Source: Phoronis australis
Taxonomy: Eukaryota; Phoronida; Phoronidae
NCBI GenBank assembly: GCA_002633005.1
Contig: NMRA01000062.1
Location: forward strand, 273,022-335,021
Reading direction: 5' to 3'
DNA length: 62,000 bases
A model generated the notes under the pieces. It was not told where the DNA came from. It was given only the letters and a program-made list of their open reading frames with translations, and ran no database searches. The position numbers and the translations under genes are program-made. Shown here piece after piece: positions 25,601 to 37,600 of the stretch. Position 1 is the stretch's first letter, and each line of letters starts with the position of its first letter.

Positions 25601-28600
25601 AAACGGAGCGTAACATTATTTAGTTCCGACTCCAAAAACCACAAAGCTACAATTAGTTTTTGGATAAATTGCAACTATTATCATGAAGCTTATTGTCCAT
25701 TTTATTTTTTCTCTGCGAATAGTTTTAAAGAAGCTTGATTAGAAGTATTTTTAACACGGAATAGTGCGCTCTTTGCACTGTCATGAAGCTAAATGGCATT
25801 ATGGTTGATGTTTCAAACATTTCTAATAGCAAGGTAGCATATGCTACAGGTCGATGTTTCAAACATCTATAAAAAATAAATTGCATTAAATAGAGGTCCA
25901 ACTGTTTAATTAGTCACGGGACACTATACGTGCCGTACATGCTAAATAAAAATGACAGATATAGGACTCGTAGAAATGGTTCCGTTCTGTCCACAAGGTC
26001 TGGCTGCAACAAGGAGGCACCTGTCAAAGAATCATCTGCACAGTAGATATCTTTTCATGTTTTGCGTTACTGTTACTTCCTAAAATGGCGTTTTGATGTT
26101 GATTTCAATTCTGAATTAAAAAATTGTATTGGGCCGATGAACATGTGCACAAATAATATAATTACATCATATGATTACATAATAATTATCATCCACTTCA
26201 GAATTACCTAGATCATTTTCTGAGTTGATCTCCTTACAAACCAGCTCGCATTCGCGTTGAAAAGCTTTCCGGAAAAAAGGTTCATGAACTGGAACAAAAA
26301 CAGTTTATTATTACATAATAGGTTTTGACACTGATATTACGACACAAGAAAACTCAGAAAAGTGAAGAAATGGAACCCAAACAAAATTTATTTAACAAAA
26401 ATTAATTCGTGATAACCACCAAAAATATACTATTCTGAGTTAGCAGCCTTTAATTCAATGAACTTACCAATTTCTGTTAAAAGCCTTTCTTTATCTACAA
26501 ACAAAACGTAACTCTGATGTGAATTGAAACAGTACCTGACATCTGGTGACTCAAAACAAACCATTATGCAAATAATTTTACAGTTTCATCACAAGCATCT
26601 CCAGAAACCAAAATCTAACAATGCACCAATTGCTATGTATTATACCATTTTTTAAAAAAGTATCTAAATTTTAGAATTTACCAGAGTTCAGTTTTCAGAA
26701 TAAAACTTACCTTGTCCTATGAGTACATGGGTCATGTGCTGCAGAAGAACTGGAAACAGAACAAACTTTTAGGCAACTTCAAAGCAATGTCAGAGGTCAG
26801 ACAAATTTTTGAATGGTGAAACTAAAAACTTAATTTTCCAGACACTAAAACAATAAAAATTTCCCCATTTTCACTGATCATGGGCTTGTACCAGTAATGT
26901 TCATAACTCTTCACAAACTCAGAAAATTTTCTTTAGCCACAATAGATTACCAGATCTCTAGTGTACGGTAAAGATTGGAGCAAAATATGGCGGAAAGATG
27001 AAATTTTATTTTGTCAAAAATTTCAACACGAGTAAACAAGAAGACAAATTTACTTGACTATTTGAGAACGTTATATGGTACAGCTGTTGTCAACAAACAC
27101 GAGATGAAATTTTAAACATTTTGTCAATAAAGTGGTAGTTTAAAAAATCAAAAAATAACAATTTTAGACATTATTTTTGTTCGAATTATAGGAAAATTTA
27201 CCGTTAGTCAATATTATGGAATCTTTTCTTTCCAGATTCAAAATTTGTGGTCCCAATTTTTAACTTCATTCAATGAGACTTGTTTTCAGAACCAAGAGCA
27301 GACGTAAAGAATTTTACAACACATGGAGATTACCTTTCAAACTGAACAAGCTAAGAATAGTACTGTGTAAATAGAGAGTCGTTGTGCGCCAAAAACTGTT
27401 TAAATGATAAACTGACATGTGATTTCTAAACATGCATTCATGTGAATAAGTTAATCTTTTAAAGAGGTGTGGAATCGCAAACACGTCCAAGTCTGGTCTA
27501 CACTGCAACCAACAGATGCGCACCAAATTTATAAGAGACAGGTATTCATGGTTACTCAAACACAAAGTTCAGCACCATAACATCTAACACTGTCATACAA
27601 CACTTAATTTATCAAACTGGAATACACCGCAAGGACAAGCTTAATCAATTAAAAAGTATTCCACCTTTTCCAAGCTTGGACAATATTGTTCCAGAAAAAT
27701 AATGAAAAAGGTGACATCTACCAGTCAGCTTGACTAAGCTTAGTCAGCTTGACTAAGCTTAGTCAGCTAGACTAAGCTTAGTCAAATTAAGCAGTAAGTA
27801 CCTCTTTGTACCAAACTTGCTGCTATCCCGGAATCTCGCTGTTTGCACAGTCGCTGATATTCACAAGCGATTGTCTGAATTTTATTTAGCACATCCCCTG
27901 ATAACTCAGCACGAAACTGACGCAAAGTCGTGGCCTTCGGTGCAAGCTTCTTCTCTGAAAAAAGAGACACCAGTTCAACGACTTTCCTATTGATCCACAC
28001 CGGACCAAATGAGTATTAATGAATAACAATACATTGACGCAAAGGTTCCCTCTCATGACGTTTTTATTTTTCATGTTTTTCAAGAATTTTTTATTTCTCC
28101 TGCCTTATTCTCCACAACAAGAATGTATGGTATTGTATACAATGCAGGGCTTGGAATGACCAATGGCGAAAAACACGGAAATTTTTATGGCCCGAAACAT
28201 GCGCGCAGCCAGCCATGAAAAAGTCGGTGTGGACCTTTTGCCGACAAAAATCAAGACCAAAAAAAAACCTCTGGAAGCGTGCGTCTGTCTTAGCTCGTCC
28301 GCCACTCCCACGTCCAAACATTTTTGGCTGCAGAGTCGTAGTATTTGTCGCCGCGGTTTACAATCACACGAGCCGCCATTGAGAAAATCCACCACGCTAT
28401 CCCAGATGCCCCGGCAATGTTGACAATTTACGTTCCTCCGAATTATAAAGAGCAACTTCCGCTTTTCGAGGTGAAAGTCGTCGGCAACGCGGCGGTAAGA
28501 AAGAAATTTGTCGCAGAAATTTTATATCAAATCCGATTTATTTTTTTACGAGGAAATATAATAAAATACGCTGACAGAACATTTGAAAAAAGCGGAAATC

Positions 28601-31600
28601 CGCATTTCCGCGGAAAATTCCAAGCCCTGACACTGGTAAGTAATTATTGCACAGCATACATGAACTAGTTTTTACCTTTCTCATTTCCCATGGACGGAAA
28701 CATTTTTATTATGCTATCTTTCTTTAAAAAATTGACAAACTGTACGAAAATATTGCAACCTTTTCCAGGCTTTCTGTAGTCCCGTTTAGACATCAACTTT
28801 TGACACGGCGCAACTGACACGGAGCAAATTGACCCATGTCAAGCGGCCGTTTACACACAACTCACTAACTGTGGCAAGACGGAAATTGCAGGCTGGAGAG
28901 ACTGGATCGCACATGCGCAGGTTTACAAATGAGGAGGGATCATTTACCACAAAGGGACTCATGGTGTAAAAAGTCATCTTAGGTGAAGACTTCAATACAA
29001 AACAGACTCACGGACTAAATCCAATAGTTGGCCTGCATGTCTTTCAATATTCAATGCTGAAATATTAGGGAAACATCCACTTTCTTAGTCCTTTTTGTAT
29101 AGACATGATTTTCAGTACAAATCTTAAAGTCGAGTAGTTTTTGATCGTTCACCGCACGTTACTCAACTCTGAACTTTCCGCAGCTAAATTTTACAATTAT
29201 CAAAGAAAATTAAGCATGATGCAGGGAGAAGCATTTTGTATGAACTTTGATGTTTTGTACTTTATTAGTCGGTAATAATTGGATCTAACGTGCCCTCATT
29301 TTGAGAACCAGATAACGCTCATTATTCAGTGCAGAAAACTGGTTCTCAAAATGCGGGCACGTTATATCCGATTATTACCATACAGTCAATCTTGGTTCTT
29401 ATTACAATAAAGTTACTGGTCTTAATTGCTTACACATGCTCTCCTTGCTGCCAATTTCGTTGCTGATTTCAGTGCAAGCTTCCTCCAGGACGGAGATGAA
29501 ATCGGCGTTCAAGACTGAAATACGAAACATGTAAAAGCCTTTCTTTCTAGACCAGACTGTTGATTTCTGGAAGCATTAGACTACCTGGATAACAAAGCAC
29601 GATTGAAATACTAAACCACTGTCAAGTCAAATGATATGTCTCGTACACCTTTCGTGCCATATTGCATCACTGCAGTCGACACCTTAAAGAGTGGCACAAA
29701 CTGTATACACCACATAATATACATGCACCCCTAGGGGGCAGTCTACACGTACCTTATAAACTTAATACTATTAAAGGGATTTAATCTCCAAAGCCCAGTA
29801 TAACAAGGTCTAGCGGAAAGGTTAACTATTGATATTACTGACTCAACTCACCTAAATCTCTTAACATCTCATGAAGATCTGAAAAAGATCAGACTAGTAC
29901 TTACATTTATCAAATTCTAATTGCTGACAAAATTGAATAAAATCAAATGAAATATATGGCATGAAAGGCATAGTGTCTAATCAGTGGATTGAGTAAAAAC
30001 TAATGGTTCACGGTTGCTTTGCAAGAGTGCTATTTGGGGCTTGGAGGGGGTAACTAGTACCCACAGTTGTTCAGAATTTAGGTAAGGGGTGTCAATCATC
30101 ACTGTTGTTCACACCCAATAGGTCGTTTGAAATTGACTGACATTTATTATCAGGGATTACACAAACATACAAGTTTGGCCTAAGTCAGTAAACAAACTAG
30201 CTTAACAAGGGGTTTATGGTTCCCCCTGGCTGAGAAGATAATCATTTTATTACTCTTGCGGGTTTTCAATAGTCCAGCTCAAAATGCCATGATCACAATT
30301 CAAGGATGTGGTCACATGAACTTTAAATTCAATAACTGACCTCTTGTGGTTGATTTAAGAACTGTTAAACCTGAATTATGCCTCTTAAAAGTAAGTGCCT
30401 TGTTTAAACCATTGCAACTTGCCATGAACAAGATTTCATCTCTTCTAAGTCAACAAAAACAAGAATCAGTCACGACTAAGCCATGCATCATTCCAAAGCA
30501 AAGGTCACAAAACAGCTGCGGTTCTGTGAAAAACAATGATTTAACAGCGAGTTTAATCTAAAATGACCTTACCTTGATTTTTTAGCTGTGATGCCAGATG
30601 CCGCAAGAATGCTGAAAATAGACAGTCAAAATAGTTAACTGCTAACAAGACATAAATGAGCCAAAAATCAAATCCTACGTAAATGTCAGTCACCAACTGC
30701 ATTACTTTGCTTTTTATAAAAACTAAAACCTGATACAGCGTGACAATTTAAAAAACATAATTATTTTTGTTCATGTTTTGGGCTACTGGATCTCAATTAA
30801 ATATAATGCAATGGACCCACCAAACAACTTTTATTAATTGCTACAACAGTAAGATTCAGTCACCAACTCAAGTAATTCCACTTTCAGGTTTTCGACTTCA
30901 GCTTGACCTAATTAGTGCCATAACGTGACGCCACAAGTCTCCACCAATCAACAGCAACATCAAGTCCAAGCACAAAATGTACTAGTTAGATCGTTTAATG
31001 ACTTAAACGTTAGTAAGAACATTACCATACAGAGAGTACTTTTACCATGAAGACGGAGCAGCTTGAAAATACGGTAAAATCTCACCAATTAGGAAACAAT
31101 TCAGACGACATTTTTTCATACAAGAAAAAAAGCACAATAATTAAATGCTTCTACGTTCTGGAGGCCTATTAACTGATAATCACAGACAATGCTTTGAGAA
31201 ATTTTGAACATTCACAGCAATGAAAGAACACATTGCAAAACGAATGAATATCAATTTAAGCTATGACTGCCGTCTGAAGTAGGCGAGATTTTAAGGTATC
31301 AAAATTGCAAACCAGTTTTCTCAGACGTGACTTGATCATTGTTAAAAGAATGACCAGTACTTAGAACGGATCAATTACTGACCAAAGTTACACTACTTGT
31401 AGAAGGGCAAATCCCTTGAGTGACCTACCCTGCTCAATAAGCTGTGCTTCAGTGTCCACGCCAATCTTAAGGACATCTTTTAGCACACAATTGAACCTGT
31501 CACGCAGGGGTGAACACCAGGGAATATGGTTATCTGGATAATAAAAGCATACATCAAGGTTATGTAGGGTGGGGAAACACCAGAAAATGAGTTTATCTGG

Positions 31601-34600
31601 ATAATAGAACATTACATTAATGTTATGCAGGAGAGGGGTGAACACCAGGGAATATGGTTATCTGGATAACAAGATACACCGAGGATATGTAGAACGAGCA
31701 AAAAGAAGGAAATGTGGTTATCTGGATAACAAGTAAAAAAGCCTGTAGACTTTGATTTTTAATTTTAAATCAATCTGTCATTAACTGGGTCAAGTGATCA
31801 TGTCTCTTTCAGTAAAATTTAACAAAAAAGAGAGGTACATTCATAGCAAAATAAAGATTGGTATCAATAACATGAGAAAACATTGAAAAGAGCGCAAATC
31901 CATGCATCCCTTAAACCATGGTTTCATCAAGTCATACCAACCTATGCGTTCCAAGATTTCACCCAAGTGATCTTTGAAGGCATGCACTGAAACGTGAGAT
32001 GAATACTTGATGCATCTTTAACAGTCTTCACTTATTTCGCACAAACAGAATTGCCAAAATTGTCATATTTCTGCTTTTCAAATAATAAATACCTTGCATT
32101 AAACAATGTTTTAAAACATTTACACAGTACAAACCAAGCCAAAAAGGAAGCCAAACATTTCCTAATCGTTTTTTTTAAGCTTTACGTAGTATCTGACATC
32201 AACGCATCATGTTGTTACCTGTGTCCGATACAAACATTTACGGAACAAGCCAAAAGAAAACAGACAAAATTACCCATTATTCTGCATCAAGACGACGGAG
32301 AGCAAATGGAATTTAATCTAATGACCATTGAGTGTATGCGGAATTAAACGACATAGTAGCCGTCTGTCATGAAGGATAAATAAAGCTGATGAAACATGCA
32401 GTGACTGGTGAGGAGTCATTTCATCACGATCAGATGTGCAATGACAGGCAAGGAGACATCTAATAATGATGAGACATGCAATGACTGGTGAGGAGACATC
32501 TCATCATGATCAGATGTGCAATGACAGGCAAGGAGACATCTAAGAATGATGAGACATGCAATGACTGGTGAGGAGACATCTCATCACGATCAGATGTGCA
32601 ATGACAGGCTAGGAGACATCTAATAATGATGAGACATGCAATGACCTCTCATATGCAGTGACTGGTGACTAGAGGAAACGGTTCACCTTGACTTACCTGA
32701 ATACCAAATTCTGTAATTAAAACTCCAAGCAGTGACATTTGAAAACCATGGTTTGGGTTAACAATTTGGTGTGAAACCCTTCATTTTTTCGCTTAAATAT
32801 GCCAAGTTAGCGTCTACGAATATAGATGATAAGCCCATGGGCTGAATGGAGCACAGTGATTGGTTGAATGGCAAGACTCACAGCTGCTAACGATTTAGTC
32901 TATATAACCTAACTAGCACTGTGTGGGACTTATTTTATTAAACAAAATTAGTTCTCACATCGTCTTTCAAGTAACTCAGGCACAGCGTCAGAGTGACGTC
33001 TTCCTACGAGAGAGTGTCAATTAACATGAAGGTGAGTCAGATACGTATGTACAGAGCGATGAGAGTGAATGCTGACAGTTGACTGATGACTAGGATTTTA
33101 AACATTTAACTTAAATATGAATGAACAGTCAAACGTTGAACAAAAAGTTAGTACTAGGGAAACATATTAATGTACTGGATTCTAATTACTAAGCCCTACT
33201 TTCAAATATGTTTCTGCTAAATGACACATTTTTTACTAACTAAAGCTATACATAAATAAGCATAAATAACAGCTAACGAGATATTACGCAAAGCATTAAT
33301 TTAAACACTTGCTTCTTAAGTTATAGCTATATACATTTCACAATACAGTCGAGACAAATTAATTGTTCTACCTTGAGCAAAATCAGCGTAATCTGCAACT
33401 AAATTAATAATTCTAATGTCATTTAACAGACCGAGCATTGGTATCTCTTCACAACTCTACTCTTGAACTCCGTTAAAATAAGTCGTACATTCGAATATAA
33501 GTCATGCAAAGCAGAACTAGATGAAACACTACCGACCAAGCCATAGTTGAAGACCACCAGATTTCTTGAAATAATCAGAAATGTGCTTAGTGACCATTCT
33601 GCTTAATTACTAATGAAAATGAAATAACCATGCACCCAGAAATACGGTGTCATACCTGTAATTCAACCCACACTAAGATTTACAATCTCCCAAGTTATGC
33701 ATACGTAATAAAACAAAGCTACGGCCCAATGCACTGGTCACAGCGTACTATTGTCTATAGTTAACAACACAATAGTAATGCGCTTATCAAGTACAAATTT
33801 CAGCATTCTACACATCTTGCAACACGCTTGATAAACAGCGTCTCAAGTAAATTACATTCCAATTCAAAATTAAATTGGTTTACAATCACCTGCTAACTGG
33901 ACAAGAAGGGAGACAAATGTTTTGAGACACAGGTTCTGAATGAGATTAATTTCATACTAACAGTAGTTTCCAAGATATCAATTGCAGGGTGGACTTTGAG
34001 AGAACTCTGTAAAACTACAACAAGAGCAACGCGGAGCACTGAAATGCGTCCACGAATGCATGGCAAATGGTGTGCTTTTAGGGTTATTTATTTGTATCAT
34101 AGATGGCGCAAAAACATACAATCCATCCAAAAACGGGAACATGCCATATTTCATAAAAATCTGTCAAGGAACTTCAGACAAACAATGGAAAACAGAATAA
34201 AATGAAATTGCCACTCGTGGGCACAGCGTCCGTTCCATCCGCCTGAAAGTCATCATCGTCTGTTGTTATCTTCATATATTAATACACTTACTAAATTTGA
34301 TCGATCCTGCAGTGGGTTTAGGAGATACAGCTATGGGCGCAAAACAAAGCAAAACTACCACTAGGAGGCACCACAGTAGTCAGTCGCCATCATCAAATGT
34401 CCTCTTCACACTGCGAACATATACGCCAATTTTCAAAGCCATCCCTAGAATGATTTGGTTGATAGAGGGGTGGACGCTAAAAACAAGGTTTGAAAACAGC
34501 AAAATGGCCACTAGGTGGTGCAAAATACCTCGATTCCATCTAAGAACTGGAGGATAGCGTCATCTCAAGAATAGATGCCTATATTCAAAATTTTATGAAA

Positions 34601-37600
34601 ATCTGTTGAGGACCTTTAAAGATACAGACTGAGGTAAACATAAAAACTAAAATTGCCACTAGGGGGCACACCAGAAGTCAGATCTGTCGTCCTCCATTGT
34701 TAACATCATATTAATACACTTACTAAATTTAGTAAAGGTCCTACAAACGGTTTAGGAGATACAGCCATAGGTGTAAAAAAACTAAACTGCCACTAGGAGG
34801 CACCACAGTAGTCGAAGTCGTTGGAAAATCATCGTCAGCCGTGCACTTCATAGTAAGAACATACATGCCAATTTTCATAATCATCCTTAGAGCGGTTTGG
34901 TTGATAGAGGGGTGGATGCAAAAAAACAGACTTGAAAACAGTAAAAAATGCCACTACGTGGCACAAACTACGTCGAATTCTTACGAAAACAGGAGAACAA
35001 CGTCATCTCACTAATAGGTGCCTATGTACCACATTTTATGAAAATCCGTTGAGGACTTTTGAAGATACAAACAGGGCTTGGAATGACCAATGACAAAATA
35101 CGCGGAAACTTTTACGGCCCAAAACATGCGCGCTACCCGGCCTTGAAATAGCCGATGTGAACCTTTCGCCAACAAAATTCGGTGGGACTAAAAAAGAAAA
35201 AAAAACGTTACCACCATCAGTAGCGTGCGTCTGCGTCTTTTTTATCTCGTCCATCCACTCCTCCACTCCCATTCCAACACATTTTTGGCTGCAGAGCCAC
35301 CGCGGTTTACAATCACACGAGACGCCATTGAAAATCCCACCACGCTATCCCAGATGCCCCGGCAATGTTGACAATTTATGTTCCTCCGAAACATAAAGAG
35401 CAACTTGCGCTTTTTGAGGTGAACGTCGTCGGCAACGCCGCGGTAAGAAAGGAATTTGCCACGGAAATTTTATATCATATCCGATTTTTTTACGCGGAAA
35501 TATAATAAAATACGCGGACAGAACATTTGAAAAAAGCGGAAATCTGAGTTTCCGCGGAAAATTTCAAGCCCTGTACAAAGGTAAACGTAAAAAATATAAT
35601 TGCCAATAGGGGCAGAACGGTAGTCGGATCCATCCAAAAGTTTGCTCATGCCGTCCCATTTACGGAAGGAACACTTGTGCAAAATTTCATGAACATATGT
35701 CAAGGCGTTTTGGAGAAAGAGCAGTGGACCCCTGATGGACGGACGGAGATGACGGCATAATGCGTCCACATAACATATAAATATGTGGGCGCATAAAAAA
35801 GCTCTTGTTAGGAGTATTCAGCAGTTTTCACAATAAAATTAAAGCATTTCTGCCAAAATTTTGTCAGAGCTAGATAATGCCATGTTAATGCACTTGGCTC
35901 ATAATTGCTCATTACGTGAATGGCCTGTCGTCATGTCGACAAAGTGAGTGGAACAATACGTCCAGATTTTGTTTTGAAACGGATCCTAGATGGAATGGAA
36001 CGGACACTTAATCTTGGTTTTATGAGTCGAAACTTTTTCAAATTTTGACGATGTCCAGTTAACTTTCAAAACTACCTCTGCATTCCTGAATGAGCTAAAT
36101 AACTTGACAATATGAGGACTGGCCATTAAGTCATCAAGCAGAGTTTAATGAGGTGACCAAAATGATGACAGTAGGTGAAATGTGATGAACATGTGACCTT
36201 TACTAGCGCCTCCTAGTGACTACTGAGTTCACGTGAAGCCAATGCAATTCCGATTTGATAATCACTTGATAGACAACTTCTCTTGAAGTAGTTCTCTAAG
36301 ACATGAAATATGGTCGTTTTGTCTAACATCAACAGGCCGGCACTATTACATTCTTCACGTAAAAATGACAACAGCCAAGAACTTACTGATTTGATCTTGT
36401 ATTCGTAGGTCAAGATACTGTAGTGTAAATTGTGATGCCTCTTGCAGTAGGTGAATAAAGCTTCCCTCGCCAACTAAATGAAAAAAACAATGCTCAGTGT
36501 TAATCACAAACATTCTAAGTCTAGTCTGCACGCCACCTATTAACCACATCACGTGATATAATGCTCAGCGTTAGTATGCATTACAAACGACAAAGACAAA
36601 GGGGCGCTCTTTTCTCAGTCTACTTCAGGCCTAAACTTCCGTTGTCAATAGTACAGTTCCGTCTACTTTCAACAGGGCCGAAATGGATTACGCAGCTGCG
36701 ATACTTGAATCTCCCCATATTACTCAAAATGCCGCAACATCCATCAGACATGTTTGAAGCCTTGGCATTTTCGTGCCATCGGAGTTCCTTGTTGAAGTCG
36801 TTATATAGTCTTCACTTCAATTTTTTTTCTCAGCTGCAGAACTCTATTTGTCTTTGCAATGTCAATGAAGTATTACTGCTGTGCTGTGGTCTGCAATTCT
36901 GACCGCACAAAGTTAGATAAACTTGACAACACCCGCGGAGGCGTGATGTTAGTTTGTCACCTTCCTAACATCAGCCAAAGACAAGAAATTGCGGAGCCAA
37001 CAGATCAGACAGTTATTTCAAAGGGTAAACTTTAAATCGAACGGACTCCCCTTTCTCGGAGATACCTGTCCTTTCAATTCCAGTACTTTTAAATGGTTGA
37101 CTCTGGGAATATTTCCATGGCCATACACCTCGACGGTTTTCAACACGACCTATAAAAATGTGCCTGACCTTCCAGAACTAGGTCAATAAAAACAGTGCGC
37201 TTTCTGACCTCTGGTACAAAAGAGAATCCTATCGCTGTATAATCCAGGAGAGCCCTATTAACAAGATTTTCTGTAACCATTTTGAATGATAGTCAACTTC
37301 AAAACTTTGCAACCTTTGGAACATCAAAAACTGACTATAATTTTTTTAAAAAATGCTCCAAAACAAATTTCAAATTTATTGAGAATACGTACAAATTGTC
37401 AAGATATATAAGAAACAGTTACATTATACATGTTGAATACGAATACAATGAACGTTTGTCTTGACCCTTTTCATTTTTGGCTATTTTATTCCTTGACATT
37501 TAAAAAACAGAAGTGACAGCAATTCTCCCAATGTTAATGGTCGATACAAAAATCAAATGAGAAATCCTGGTCGTAAATTGTTCTTCTAGGCTTTGGTGAC

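Larger units (their letters stand above)
31987..36386 (-). other. Intron between exons 27 and 28 (4.4 kb)
   Basis: Contains the 80-bp minisatellite, the candidate + strand promoter (32858-33031), the 440-bp repeat array and transposon copy c. No minus-strand exon recognised. Confidence 0.5.
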
